Assembly (NCBI GenBank): GCA_947178125.1
Contig: CAMWXB010000034.1
Span: 1 to 44,884, forward strand
Direction of reading: 5' to 3'
Source: an uncultured Lachnospiraceae bacterium
GTDB lineage: Bacteria > Bacillota > Clostridia > Lachnospirales > Lachnospiraceae
Length of the DNA: 44,884 nucleotides
The notes under the pieces are model-generated. The model saw only the letters and a list, made by a program, of their open reading frames with translations. It ran no database searches and was not told the DNA's origin. Positions within the stretch are counted from its first letter, which is position 1; each line of letters begins with the position of its first letter. The translations under genes and the position numbers were made by a program. Positions 25,806 through 34,568 of the stretch are shown here, piece after piece.

Positions 25806-25901
25806 ACGAATTTATTCGTCTTACGAATATTGTACTTTATATATAGCGAACTGTGTTCGCATTCAAATATCGCAGGCTGAGAGAAAGGCGTAGAGGTTAA
25901 T
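25806..25901 (+). promoter_or_regulatory. dispersed leader element, copy 6 (CwlD-like amidase)
   Basis: Hairpin 1 is ACGAAT-TT-ATTCGT (25806-25819). Hairpin 2 is GCGAAC-TGT-GTTCGC (25846-25860). Then come CAAATATCGCAG, GCTGAGAGAAAGGCG, TAGAGG and TTAAT before ATG. GCAG lies 30 nt before the start. This is the clearest CAAATATCGCAG core together with the copy at 7346. Confidence 0.65.
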
Positions 25902-26717
25902 ATGAAAATACAAAAAGGAAACAACAAAACAGGAAAGATGCGTATGATCCCCGTCACCGCCGTTCTTCTGCTGTTGACAGCCGGTTTTGTCTGTACGCCG
26001 GTAAAAGGGCAGGCGGCCGAACCACGAAAGGCTGAAAAGACTGTCCTGAACGAAGCTGCTGTGGATGCTGCAAAAGAGACAGGTCCTCTGATCGTCATCG
26101 ATGCAGGACATCAGGAAAAAGGAAACAGTGAGAAAGAACCGGTCGGGCCGGGAGCAAACGAGATGAAAGCGAAAGTTGCGGGCGGTACGAGCGGCTGTGT
26201 CAGTGGTCTGCATGAATATGAACTGACCCTTGCGGTAGCTTTAAAACTTCAGCAGGAATTGGAGGAACGCGGTTATACGGTGCTCATGATCAGGACGGAA
26301 AACGATGTAAATATCAGCAACGCAGAACGGGCCATCATGGCAAATGAAGCAAAGGCAGATGCTTTTATCAGGATTCATGCTGACGGTTCAACAAATTCAT
26401 CGGCAAATGGCGCGATGACGATCTGCCAGACCGCGGAGAATCCCTATAACGCGGATTGGTATGAGGAAAGCCGTGCGTTGTCGGATGCGGTCCTCGACAG
26501 CTTGGTCGAAGAAACAGGCTGCAGGAAAAGAAGCGTATGGGAAACGGATACCATGAGCGGCATCAACTGGTGTCAGGTGCCCGTTACCATCGTAGAGATG
26601 GGATTCATGACGAATCCTGTAGAAGATAAGCTGATGGCAGCGGAGGAATATCAGCAGAAACTTGCAAAAGGAATTGCCGACGGAATCGATGTTTATTTTA
26701 CAAAAGAACAGAATTGA
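25902..26717 (+). CDS. secreted N-acetylmuramoyl-L-alanine amidase (CwlD-like)
   Basis: The product has 271 residues. The signal peptide or anchor is at about 14-32 ([16 protein letters not shown]), with possible cleavage after GQAA. The Amidase_3 domain (about 62-268) has zinc ligands H70 (VIDAGHQ), E105 (HEYELTL) and H159 (RIHADGS), and the catalytic Glu in VEMGFMTNP. It hydrolyses the muramoyl-alanine bond. In spore formers CwlD makes muramic delta-lactam in the cortex, and the length and layout fit; assignment to CwlD itself is inference. The next promoter overlaps its stop codon. Confidence 0.88.
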   Translation: MKIQKGNNKTGKMRMIPVTAVLLLLTAGFVCTPVKGQAAEPRKAEKTVLNEAAVDAAKETGPLIVIDAGHQEKGNSEKEPVGPGANEMKAKVAGGTSGCVSGLHEYELTLAVALKLQQELEERGYTVLMIRTENDVNISNAERAIMANEAKADAFIRIHADGSTNSSANGAMTICQTAENPYNADWYEESRALSDAVLDSLVEETGCRKRSVWETDTMSGINWCQVPVTIVEMGFMTNPVEDKLMAAEEYQQKLAKGIADGIDVYFTKEQN

Positions 26718-26742
26718 CAAACGCCGCTTTTTTCGATATACT
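26714..26742 (+). promoter_or_regulatory. his operon promoter
   Basis: TTGACA (26714-26719) overlaps the stop codon of the amidase; TATACT (26737-26742) lies 17 nt downstream. Near-consensus sigma-A promoter. Confidence 0.8.
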
Positions 26743-26775
26743 ACATTTACTTGTCAAGTCACTGCATTAGCGAGT

Positions 26776-26852
26776 TATCACTTTAAAGCAATAAAGTGAT
26801 ATGGCAGGAAGGATGCCGTTATTCAGAGCGGCAGAAAGGATATCATAATTCA
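26776..26852 (+). promoter_or_regulatory. his operon leader with two hairpins and element-like tail
   Basis: TATCACTTT/AAAGTGATA (26776-26801) forms a 9-bp stem; GCCG/CGGC forms a second. AGAAAGGATATCATAATTC then leads to the hisZ start. Order and tail resemble the dispersed element, but the CGCAG core is not clear. No T-box specifier/antiterminator sequence and no His-rich leader peptide were seen. Confidence 0.45.
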
Positions 26853-27971
26853 ATGAACAGAAAACTGGTACATACGCCGGAAGGTGTTCGGGACATTTAC
26901 GGCGACGAAGAAGAAAAAAAACTGAATGTGGAGAGACTTTTATCGGAAAAAATTCATGCTTACGGTTGTCGTGACATTCAAACACCGACCTTTGAGTTTT
27001 TTGACGTTTTTTCCAAAGAAGTCGGAACAACACCGTCCAGGGAGTTATATAAGTTTTTTGACAAAGAGGGCAACACACTTGTGCTGCGGCCTGATTTTAC
27101 GCCGTCTATCGCAAGATGTGCGGCAAAGTATTTTATGGACGAAAAAGTTCCGATACGCCTTTGCTATCAGGGAAATACCTTTACCAATACATCCAATCTA
27201 CAGGGGAAACTCAAAGAAGTCACGCAGATGGGCGTGGAATTGATCGGAGATTCTTCCGTTTATGCGGATGCGGAAATGATCGCAATGGTGATAGAGGCCC
27301 TTTACCATGCAGGGTTGACGGATTTTCAGGTGAGTATTGGAAATCTGGAGTATTTCAAAGGTATCTGTGCGGAAGCCGGGCTCGATGAAGAGACGGAACT
27401 GACACTCCGGGAGTTGATTTCCGGGAAAAATTATTTTGGCGCGGAAGAATTGCTCGCCAATAGAAAAGTAAAAGAAAAGGACAAGGAAGCGCTTTTGAAG
27501 ACAAGCGACCTGTTCGGCTCGACGGATGCCCTGGAAGAAGCGCGAAAAGCAGTCAACAACGAGCGTTCCCTGAAAGCGGTCGAACGGCTGGAACAGGTAT
27601 ACAGGGTGCTTTGTGATTACGGCGTGGAAAAATATGTTTCTTTTGACCTCACTATGCTGAGTAAGTATAATTATTATACGGGTATTATTTTCAAAGGCTA
27701 TACTTATGGTGTTGGAGATACGATCGTCAAGGGAGGACGATATGATACGCTGCTTGGCCGCTTCGGGAAAGATGCGCCGGCCATCGGCTTCATGATAGCG
27801 GTAGACGACCTGCTTCTTGCAATGGAACGTCAGAGCGTGCTGAGCGCTCATTCCGCAAAGCGGGTGCAGCTTACTTATCATGACGGAAATTTCAGCGAGA
27901 AGCTGCGGGAAGCCAGAATGCTCCGTGCAGAGGGCAAGGCCGTAGAGTTAATACCGGAGGTGCAGGAATGA
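26853..27971 (+). CDS. hisZ: ATP phosphoribosyltransferase regulatory subunit HisZ
   Basis: The product has 372 residues from MNRKLVHTPEGVRDIYG. It is a class II aminoacyl-tRNA synthetase-like paralog of HisRS without the anticodon domain. Motif 2-like LVLRPDFTPSIARCAA, the MGVELIGD stretch and the HisA-like loop LSKYNYYTGIIFKGYTYGVG are visible, followed by GGRYDTLLGRFG. It has no aminoacylation role; it binds short-form HisG and confers histidine feedback on the first step of histidine synthesis. It overlaps hisG by 4 nt, which matches their stoichiometric complex. Confidence 0.93.
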   Translation: MNRKLVHTPEGVRDIYGDEEEKKLNVERLLSEKIHAYGCRDIQTPTFEFFDVFSKEVGTTPSRELYKFFDKEGNTLVLRPDFTPSIARCAAKYFMDEKVPIRLCYQGNTFTNTSNLQGKLKEVTQMGVELIGDSSVYADAEMIAMVIEALYHAGLTDFQVSIGNLEYFKGICAEAGLDEETELTLRELISGKNYFGAEELLANRKVKEKDKEALLKTSDLFGSTDALEEARKAVNNERSLKAVERLEQVYRVLCDYGVEKYVSFDLTMLSKYNYYTGIIFKGYTYGVGDTIVKGGRYDTLLGRFGKDAPAIGFMIAVDDLLLAMERQSVLSAHSAKRVQLTYHDGNFSEKLREARMLRAEGKAVELIPEVQE

Positions 27972-28612
27972 ATGAAGACAGATATCTGACTTTTGCGCTG
28001 GCAAAGGGCAGACTTGCCAATAAAACAATGGAATTGTTAGAGGAAATCGGCATTACCTGTGAAGAAATGAAAGACAAAAGTTCCAGAAAGCTGATTTTCG
28101 TTAACGAAGAGAAGAAGCTGAAGTTTTTTCTTGCCAAGGGGCCGGATGTGCCGACTTATGTGGAATATGGCGCGGCGGATATCGGTGTTGTCGGCAAAGA
28201 TACGATCATGGAAGAGAACAGGCATGTCTATGAAGTGCTGGATTTGGGATACGGAAAATGCCGGATGTGCATTTGCGGCCCGGATAGCGCGGAGGAACTT
28301 TTAAAGCATCATGAGATGATCCGCGTGGCAAGTAAATATCCCAATATTGCCAAAGATTATTTTTACAATAAGAAGCATCAGACCGTGGATATCATCAAAC
28401 TGAACGGTTCCGTAGAACTTGGGCCAATCGTGGGTCTCTCCGATGTTATCGTGGATATCGTGGAAACGGGTTCTACGCTAAAGGAAAACGGACTGCGGGT
28501 ATTGGAAGAAATCTGTCCGTTGTCGGCCCGCATGATCGTTAATCAGGTGAGTATGCAGATGGAACCTGAACGCATCAAGAAGCTGATCACGGACTTGAGA
28601 AATCATTTGTAG
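27968..28612 (+). CDS. hisG: ATP phosphoribosyltransferase catalytic subunit, short form HisG
   Basis: The product has 214 residues. It joins ATP and PRPP to give phosphoribosyl-ATP, the committed step of histidine synthesis. LTFALAKGRLANKTMELLEE at the start, GAADIGVVGKDTI, and the PRPP-binding stretch IVDIVETGSTLKENGL are diagnostic. It lacks the C-terminal ACT-like regulatory domain of long HisG, hence the need for HisZ. GGAGG (27957-27961) precedes the ATG, which overlaps the hisZ stop. Confidence 0.95.
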   Translation: MNEDRYLTFALAKGRLANKTMELLEEIGITCEEMKDKSSRKLIFVNEEKKLKFFLAKGPDVPTYVEYGAADIGVVGKDTIMEENRHVYEVLDLGYGKCRMCICGPDSAEELLKHHEMIRVASKYPNIAKDYFYNKKHQTVDIIKLNGSVELGPIVGLSDVIVDIVETGSTLKENGLRVLEEICPLSARMIVNQVSMQMEPERIKKLITDLRNHL

Positions 28613-28670
28613 AAAAATTCATTTATCAGAAAAAGTCAAATCCGAAGATTACAGTGTTGATTCAGGTTAT

Positions 28671-28691
28671 GAGAAAGGCAGGAAATTACAT
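28671..28691 (+). promoter_or_regulatory. tail part of the dispersed leader element (hisD)
   Basis: GAGAAAGGCAGG (28671-28682) then AAATTACAT leads to a TTG start. It matches the 3' part of the repeated leader; no convincing CGCAG core or hairpin lies upstream. Confidence 0.4.
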
Positions 28692-29981
28692 TTGAAAACG
28701 ATAGTATTAACGGAACAGACGAAGAAAGACTTGTTGAACAGTCTTTTAAAAAGAAGCCCGAACAACTATGGGCAGTATGAATCGGTGGTCGCAGAAATTG
28801 TCAGCGATGTCCGTGAAAAAGGCGATGAGGCTGTTTTTGCTTATACGAAGAAATTTGATAAATGGGAGATTCAGGCGGAAAATATCCGGGTGACGGAAGA
28901 AGAAATCGAAGAAGCCCTTGCAGGAGCGGAGAAGGAATTTGTCGAAGTGATGAAACGCTCGGCGGCGAATATTGCCGATTTTCATAAAAAGCAGCTTCGG
29001 AACAGCTGGATCGATACGAAACCAGACGGTTCCATCCTGGGCCAGCGGATTCTGCCAATAGCCGTTTCCGGCGTCTATGTGCCGGGCGGGAAAGCTGCTT
29101 ATCCGAGCAGTCTCTTGATGAACGTGATTCCGGCGAAGGTAGCCGGGGTAAAAAGAATTATCATGACGACACCGGCCGGCGCGGACGGTAAGGTAAATCC
29201 GGGAACCCTCGTTGCCGCGAGCATAGCCGGGGTGGATGAGATTTATAAGGTCGGAGGCGCACAGGCCATTGCGGCGATGGCATTCGGTACGGAAAGCATT
29301 CCGAAGGTCGATAAGATTACGGGACCCGGCAATATTTTTGTGGCACTTGCGAAGAAGGCATGTTTCGGTTATGTCAGCATCGACTCGATTGCCGGGCCAA
29401 GCGAAATTCTCGTCATCGCGGATGAGACCGCAAATCCGCGGTATGTAGCGGCCGATCTGCTCTCCCAGGCGGAGCATGATGAACTGGCAAGTGCGATTTT
29501 GATTACGACAAGCCGGAAACTCGCGGAAGAAGTGTCCGAGCAGATAGACGGTTTCCTGAAAGAACTGTCCAGAACGGAGATAATCAGAAAATCGTTAGAG
29601 CAGTACGGCTATATTCTGCTTGCGGATTCTATGGAAAATGCAATTTCGGCGGCAAACGCCATCGCTTCGGAGCATCTTGAGATTTTGACAAAAAATCCCT
29701 ATGATGTGATGACCAGGATCGAGAATGCCGGCGCAATCTTCCTTGGAGAATATTCTTCGGAACCTCTTGGAGATTATTATGCGGGGCCGAATCATATTCT
29801 GCCGACAAATGGAACGGCAAGATTCTTTTCGCCGCTCAATGTAGATGATTTTATGAAGAAAACGAGCATTATTTCTTATTCCAGAGAGGCGCTTGAGCGG
29901 GCGCACAAGGATATTGAGCTGTTTGCAGAAAAAGAGGGGCTGACGGCACATGCCAATTCTGTGCGGGTACGCTTTCAATAG
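28692..29981 (+). CDS. hisD: histidinol dehydrogenase HisD
   Basis: The product has 429 residues. It catalyses the last two steps of histidine synthesis, histidinol to histidine with 2 NAD, using zinc. The TTG start was chosen because AGGCAGGA lies just upstream and the N terminus KTIVLTEQTKKDLLN fits. Landmarks are VPGGKAAYPSSLLMNVIPA, GGAQAIAAMAFGT, KITGPGNIFVALAK, IDSIAGPSEI, DLLSQAEHDELASA and PTNGTARF. Length is normal. It is separated from hisB by about 200 nt of structured sequence, unlike the tightly coupled hisZ-hisG pair. Confidence 0.95.
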   Translation: MKTIVLTEQTKKDLLNSLLKRSPNNYGQYESVVAEIVSDVREKGDEAVFAYTKKFDKWEIQAENIRVTEEEIEEALAGAEKEFVEVMKRSAANIADFHKKQLRNSWIDTKPDGSILGQRILPIAVSGVYVPGGKAAYPSSLLMNVIPAKVAGVKRIIMTTPAGADGKVNPGTLVAASIAGVDEIYKVGGAQAIAAMAFGTESIPKVDKITGPGNIFVALAKKACFGYVSIDSIAGPSEILVIADETANPRYVAADLLSQAEHDELASAILITTSRKLAEEVSEQIDGFLKELSRTEIIRKSLEQYGYILLADSMENAISAANAIASEHLEILTKNPYDVMTRIENAGAIFLGEYSSEPLGDYYAGPNHILPTNGTARFFSPLNVDDFMKKTSIISYSREALERAHKDIELFAEKEGLTAHANSVRVRFQ

Positions 29982-30063
29982 CACAAAGAGAATTTCCAAG
30001 TCTGCAAGATGCAGACTAAGAAATTCTCTTTGTGCGACAGAATCGCCTATGAACGATTCTGTC
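29981..30063 (+). other. two strong hairpins after hisD (mRNA processing or stability region)
   Basis: GCACAAAGAGAATTTC (29981-29996) pairs perfectly with GAAATTCTCTTTGTGC (30020-30035), enclosing an inner stem TCTGCA/TGCAGA. GACAGAATCG/CGATTCTGTC (30036-30063) follows at once. Neither is followed by a T run, so they are not ordinary terminators. Confidence 0.75.
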
Positions 30064-30095
30064 AGGGAACAAGGAATTTAAGTGAGAGGACAGAA

Positions 30096-30179
30096 GGTTG
30101 AAAATTAGAAATTTTCAACCGCGAGTTTGAGCCTTACGGCCCAAACATCGCAGGCTGAGGAAAGGCATAGGTTATAGAT
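30096..30179 (+). promoter_or_regulatory. dispersed leader element, copy 7 (hisB)
   Basis: Hairpin 1 is GGTTGAAAAT/ATTTTCAACC (30096-30120). Hairpin 2 is TTTGAGCC-TTAC-GGCCCAAA (30126-30145, one mismatch). Then come CATCGCAGGCTGAGGAAAGG, CATAGG and TTATAGAT before ATG. GCAG lies 30 nt before the start. It is very similar to the copy at 22709 before an unrelated gene. Confidence 0.7.
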
Positions 30180-30770
30180 ATGGATAGAAGGGCGGAAGTA
30201 AAACGCAGGACGAAGGAAACGGATATCGCGCTTTCTCTTGCGATTGACGGTGCGGGAAAGGGAGATATCAGGACAGGCATCGGTTTTTTTGATCATATGC
30301 TGGAAGGCTTTGCAAAACATGGTTTTTTTGATATGACTTTATCAGTCAATGGCGATCTGCAGGTTGACGGACACCATACGGTCGAAGATACGGGCATTGT
30401 ACTCGGACAGGCGGTCAAAGAAGCTGTCGGTGATAAAGCCGGCATCAGACGTTATGGTTATTTTGTACTGCCGATGGATGACGCTTTGTGTTTGTGTGCC
30501 GTCGATCTGTGTGGCAGACCTTATTTTGAGTTTGTCTGCGATTTTAAGACAGCGTGTGTCGGGACGCTCGATACAGAACTCGTAAAGGAATTTTTTCAGG
30601 CGGTCTCTTACAGTGCGGGAATGAATCTTCATATCAGGATGCTTTCCGGTGAAAATACACATCATATGATAGAAGCGATGTTCAAGGCTTTTGGTAAGGC
30701 ACTGGATATGGCGACGGGACTGGATGAAAGGATTACGGGGGTTTTAAGTACAAAAGGAAGCCTTGGCTAA
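30180..30770 (+). CDS. hisB: imidazoleglycerol-phosphate dehydratase HisB
   Basis: The product has 196 residues, the monofunctional dehydratase without the phosphatase domain. Metal-binding histidine motifs DGHHTVEDTGIVLGQA and ENTHHMIEAMFKAFG and the early FFDHML are all present. It dehydrates imidazole glycerol phosphate to imidazole acetol phosphate. AGG of the leader element lies 8 nt before the ATG and probably serves as ribosome binding site. It is 18 nt upstream of the hisIE fusion. Confidence 0.95.
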   Translation: MDRRAEVKRRTKETDIALSLAIDGAGKGDIRTGIGFFDHMLEGFAKHGFFDMTLSVNGDLQVDGHHTVEDTGIVLGQAVKEAVGDKAGIRRYGYFVLPMDDALCLCAVDLCGRPYFEFVCDFKTACVGTLDTELVKEFFQAVSYSAGMNLHIRMLSGENTHHMIEAMFKAFGKALDMATGLDERITGVLSTKGSLG

Positions 30771-30788
30771 AAAGAACGGGGGAAGAAA

Positions 30789-32069
30789 ATGTACAAGAAG
30801 TTGATACCATGTATTTATCTGTATAAGGGGAATGCTGTTAAGGGTTTTTCGGACAGCACCATTCTGGATACCAATCCGGTATCGCTCAGTAAATTTTATG
30901 GGGATAACAATGCGGATGAATTAATTGTATATGACTTATCCGAAGGGGATGCGGAACACGAAGAGGCGCTTGATATCATCAAGAGTATCTGTACGGAAGC
31001 GGAGATTCCGGTAATCGGCGCCGGAAACGTACATCGGATGGAGGACATTAAGAAACTGCTCTATGCCGGTTGTAAAAAAGCGGCGCTGAATTATTCCAAA
31101 GAAGGGAATATAGAAATTACGGAAGAAGTTTCCCTGAAATTTGGCAAAGACAAAATCGCCGCCTGTATTTCGGATGTGAAGGAAATCACGGATAACGGGG
31201 AACTTCTGGAAACCTGTGTGGAAGAATTGATTCTCGTGAAAGAGCGTTGTATCAAAGAAGCGATTGCAGTTTCCGGCCTTCCGATGATCGTATCCGTTCC
31301 GGAGGTATCTTTGGATAAAATTCTGGAACTGCTTTCCAAAGAGAATATATGCGGCATATCCGGGTATGCGATCAATGAGAATGCAAAAGAACTACTGGCG
31401 ATCAAAAAGCTCTGTCAGACAAACGGCATTTCGGTCAATGCTTATGATGCAAAGATTACATGGGATGAGTTCAAATTGAATTCCGACGGGCATATTACCG
31501 TCGTTGTGCAGGATTATAAGACCGATGAGGTGTTAATGGTCGCTTATATGAATGAAGAAGCATATAACAGGACGCTGGAGACCGGTATCATGACTTATTA
31601 CAGCCGGAGCCGGGATGAATTATGGATAAAAGGCGAGACGAGCGGCCACTATCAGTATGTCAAATCGCTGACGGCGGACTGCGACAAAGATACGATTCTT
31701 GCCAAAGTATCCCAGGTGGGCGCGGCCTGTCACACGGGAGCGCATTCATGCTTTTTCAATGAAATCATGCAGAAAGAATATGAGGAAACGAATCCGCTCA
31801 GGGTGTTTGAGAAAGTGTTTGCCGTGATTCAGGACAGAAAGGTTCATCCGAAAGAAGGTTCTTATACCAACTATCTTTTTGACAAAGGAATTGACAAGAT
31901 TCTGAAAAAATTGGGCGAGGAAGCGACGGAGATCGTCATTGCTGCCAAAAATCCCAATGCGAATGAGATAAAATACGAAATTTCCGACTTTCTTTATCAT
32001 ATGATGGTGCTTATGGCGGAAAAAGGCGTTACATGGGAGGAAATTACTTCAGAATTGGCAAAAAGATAG
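30789..32069 (+). CDS. hisIE: HisIE (phosphoribosyl-AMP cyclohydrolase / phosphoribosyl-ATP pyrophosphatase) with N-terminal HisA/HisF-like domain
   Basis: The product has 426 residues. The HisI part is at about 224-325 ([40 protein letters not shown] at 297-301, [11 protein letters not shown] at 312-322). The HisE part is at about 338-426 ([29 protein letters not shown]). They carry out steps 2 and 3 of histidine synthesis. The first about 220 residues resemble a HisA/HisF barrel ([35 protein letters not shown]). The catalytic Asp of IPCLD is Tyr10 here and the C-terminal phosphate loop is not evident, so the barrel is probably inactive. GGGGGAAG precedes the ATG. Confidence 0.92.
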   Translation: MYKKLIPCIYLYKGNAVKGFSDSTILDTNPVSLSKFYGDNNADELIVYDLSEGDAEHEEALDIIKSICTEAEIPVIGAGNVHRMEDIKKLLYAGCKKAALNYSKEGNIEITEEVSLKFGKDKIAACISDVKEITDNGELLETCVEELILVKERCIKEAIAVSGLPMIVSVPEVSLDKILELLSKENICGISGYAINENAKELLAIKKLCQTNGISVNAYDAKITWDEFKLNSDGHITVVVQDYKTDEVLMVAYMNEEAYNRTLETGIMTYYSRSRDELWIKGETSGHYQYVKSLTADCDKDTILAKVSQVGAACHTGAHSCFFNEIMQKEYEETNPLRVFEKVFAVIQDRKVHPKEGSYTNYLFDKGIDKILKKLGEEATEIVIAAKNPNANEIKYEISDFLYHMMVLMAEKGVTWEEITSELAKR

Positions 32070-32169
32070 GACAATGTCTCTGGCGGAGCGGCACTGCATG
32101 ACAGATACGTTCTTTTTTGACCTGCTCTTTCATAAAATAGGTTGAAAGCATGTCATGAAAGGTATCTCT

Positions 32170-32607
32170 ATGTTGAACAGACAGGAAAGGGATATATCAC
32201 AACAGGGAACAAGACAGGTACCGGTCGAAAAAAAGATGAAGCTGGCGCAGTACATACGGGCGGAAAATATGGATAACCGTATGAAGATCAGACAGCGTGA
32301 AAAAATACTGTATGGTACGGAAAGTATGCCGCCTTTATTTCATAAAGGAGAGCCGCTGCAGATGACGGAATATATGGGCAGCGGGGAGGGAACGGAAGAG
32401 CCGGTTCCCGAAACCGGTACTTTCCGGCTCCGTATGGCGGCTGCCATTTTGCTGTTCATCGGATTTTTATTATGCGATGCCGGGCAGTATCAGCTGTTTG
32501 GGTATTCCATGAATGATATTTACGGGATGATCTCCGAGGATTATTTTCAGATTTATGATGCGGAGCATCCGGAAGAACTGCCGCAGCTGTCGGAACTGCT
32601 CAAATAA
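32170..32607 (+). CDS. unknown protein with one central membrane segment
   Basis: The product has 145 residues from 32170; this start has AAAGG 7 nt upstream, better placed than the site for the in-frame ATG at 32155. The N-terminal half is charged (Lys/Arg/Gln/Glu), a single hydrophobic segment lies at about residues 90-106 (AAAILLFIGFLLCDAGQ), and the C-terminal part is acidic (DAEHPEELPQLSELL). I know similar short proteins upstream of the TIGR03960-type gene in Lachnospiraceae, but no function. It is probably a bitopic inner membrane protein with a short extracytoplasmic tail. Confidence 0.6.
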   Translation: MLNRQERDISQQGTRQVPVEKKMKLAQYIRAENMDNRMKIRQREKILYGTESMPPLFHKGEPLQMTEYMGSGEGTEEPVPETGTFRLRMAAAILLFIGFLLCDAGQYQLFGYSMNDIYGMISEDYFQIYDAEHPEELPQLSELLK

Positions 32608-32655
32608 ATACGGTATATTGTTGTCACAAAAACTGGAAGGTTAGAAAGAAAAACG

Positions 32656-34551
32656 ATGGGAAGAAAATTGGCATTATCAGATGATGTTCTAATGCAGGTG
32701 GAGAAGCCGGCACGTTATATTGGCAATGAATTTAATGCGGTCATGAAAGACAAAGGAAATGTAGATATCCGTTTCTGTATGTGTTTTCCGGATATTTATG
32801 AAATTGGTATGTCGCATCTTGGTATTCAGATTTTGTACAGTATGTTCAATTCATGGGAGGATGTATGGTGTGAACGGGTATATTCTCCCTGGATCGATCT
32901 GGACAAAATCATGCGGGAAAAAGAGATTCCACTGTTTGCGCTGGAATCCCAGGACCCCGTGAAGGAAATGGATTTTCTCGGCATCACGCTCCAATATGAA
33001 ATGTGCTATACGAATATTCTGCAGATACTGGACCTTTCACAGATTCCCCTGTTTTCAAAGGACAGGCGTGAAACGGATCCGATTGTTATCGGCGGCGGGC
33101 CGTGCAGTTATAACCCGGAACCGATTGCAGCGTTTTTTGACCTGTTCTATATCGGGGAAGGAGAAACGCAGTACCGCAGATTACTTGATATCTATAAGGA
33201 GAATCGGAGGACTGGAGGAAGCCGTCTGGAATTTCTGCAAAGGGCTTCCGGGCTTCCGGGTTTTTATGTGCCCGCTTTTTATGAGGAGGAATACAAGGAA
33301 GACGGAACGATAAAGGGCCGGAAAAAATTATATGAAAATGCACCGGATACGATCTTAAAAGAAATCGTCATGGAAGTCTCAGACACTTATTATCCGATAA
33401 AGCCGGTCGTGCCTTTTATGCAGATTACACAGGACCGCGTCGTTCTGGAGATTCAAAGGGGCTGTATCAGGGGATGCCGTTTCTGTCAGGCAGGACAGTT
33501 GTACCGGCCGGTCAGAGAGCGTGATGTCGATGTTCTGAAGAAGTATGCGGTGAAAATGCTGAAGAATACGGGATATGATGAAATTTCTCTGAGTTCTTTA
33601 AGTTCCAGCGATTATTCCGGATTGAACGAACTGCTTGAATTTCTGATTCGGGAATGTCGGGAAAAACATATTAATATATCTCTGCCATCCCTCAGGATTG
33701 ATGCTTTTTCGCTGGATGTGATGAGCAAAGTGCAGGATGTGAAGAAAAGCAGTCTTACTTTTGCGCCGGAAGCTGGAAGCCAGCGGCTTCGCGATGTCAT
33801 CAATAAAGGACTGACAAAAGAGGATATTTTAAACGGCGCTGCGCTTGCTTTTGAGGGCGGCTGGACAAGAGTGAAACTGTATTTTATGCTCGGGCTTCCT
33901 ACGGAAACGGAAGAGGACATTTTGGGAATCGGAGAACTTTCCAATGATATCGCCGCAGTATTTTTCGATACGGTGCCCAAGGAAAAGCGCACGAATGGCA
34001 GAGTACAGATTGTTACGAGCACCTCTTTCTTTATTCCGAAGCCGTTTACGCCGTTTCAGTGGGCGAGGATGTGCACGAAAGAGGAATTTATCGAAAAAGC
34101 CTATCAGACGAAAAAGGGTATTATGGCGCAGTTGAACCAGAAGAGCATCAAATATAACTGGCATGAAGCCGATGTCAGTGTTCTGGAAGGCGTTTTTGCA
34201 AGAGGTGACAGAAAACTTGCAAATGTTATTGCCAAAGCCTACGAAAATGGCTGTATGTTCGATTCCTGGAGCGAGTGTTTCCACAACGATATCTGGATGG
34301 AATGCTTTGCTCAGTGCGGCGTTGACCCGGATTTTTATACGACGAGGGAACGGGACGAAGATGAAATTTTCCCGTGGGATTTCTTAGACTGCGGCGTGAC
34401 GAAGGAATTTCTGCTTCGGGAGTGGAAGAAAGCGATGGCACAGACCGTTTCTCCCAATTGCCGGAAACAATGTCAGGGATGTGGCGCGAACCGATTTGGA
34501 GGCGGCGTATGCTTTGAAAAGAACCGGACAACTACTCCGCAGCAGACGTGA
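32656..34551 (+). CDS. TIGR03960-type B12-binding-domain radical SAM protein
   Basis: The product has 631 residues. The N-terminal B12-binding-like region (about 20-210) has FPDIYEIGMSHLGIQILY and IVIGGGPCSYNPEPIAAFFD. The radical SAM barrel has the cluster motif RGCIRGCRFCQAG near residue 268, with SLSSSDYSGL, LTFAPEAGSQRLRDVINKG and YFMLGLPTETEEDI after it. The C terminus has a Cys-rich end (CRKQCQGCGANRFGGGVC) that may bind another metal centre. Homologues are nearly always followed by the DUF2344 partner, as here (34569), and lie by the rplU cluster. Their reaction is not established; a tRNA or rRNA modification role is a guess. Confidence 0.9.
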   Translation: MGRKLALSDDVLMQVEKPARYIGNEFNAVMKDKGNVDIRFCMCFPDIYEIGMSHLGIQILYSMFNSWEDVWCERVYSPWIDLDKIMREKEIPLFALESQDPVKEMDFLGITLQYEMCYTNILQILDLSQIPLFSKDRRETDPIVIGGGPCSYNPEPIAAFFDLFYIGEGETQYRRLLDIYKENRRTGGSRLEFLQRASGLPGFYVPAFYEEEYKEDGTIKGRKKLYENAPDTILKEIVMEVSDTYYPIKPVVPFMQITQDRVVLEIQRGCIRGCRFCQAGQLYRPVRERDVDVLKKYAVKMLKNTGYDEISLSSLSSSDYSGLNELLEFLIRECREKHINISLPSLRIDAFSLDVMSKVQDVKKSSLTFAPEAGSQRLRDVINKGLTKEDILNGAALAFEGGWTRVKLYFMLGLPTETEEDILGIGELSNDIAAVFFDTVPKEKRTNGRVQIVTSTSFFIPKPFTPFQWARMCTKEEFIEKAYQTKKGIMAQLNQKSIKYNWHEADVSVLEGVFARGDRKLANVIAKAYENGCMFDSWSECFHNDIWMECFAQCGVDPDFYTTRERDEDEIFPWDFLDCGVTKEFLLREWKKAMAQTVSPNCRKQCQGCGANRFGGGVCFEKNRTTTPQQT

Positions 34552-34568
34552 AGAAAGCAGGTTAGGCG

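Noticed and set aside
26743..26852. T-box riboswitch or His-leader attenuator before hisZ
   Set aside because: No TGGNACCGCG-type antiterminator, no terminator with T run, and no His-codon-rich leader frame seen.
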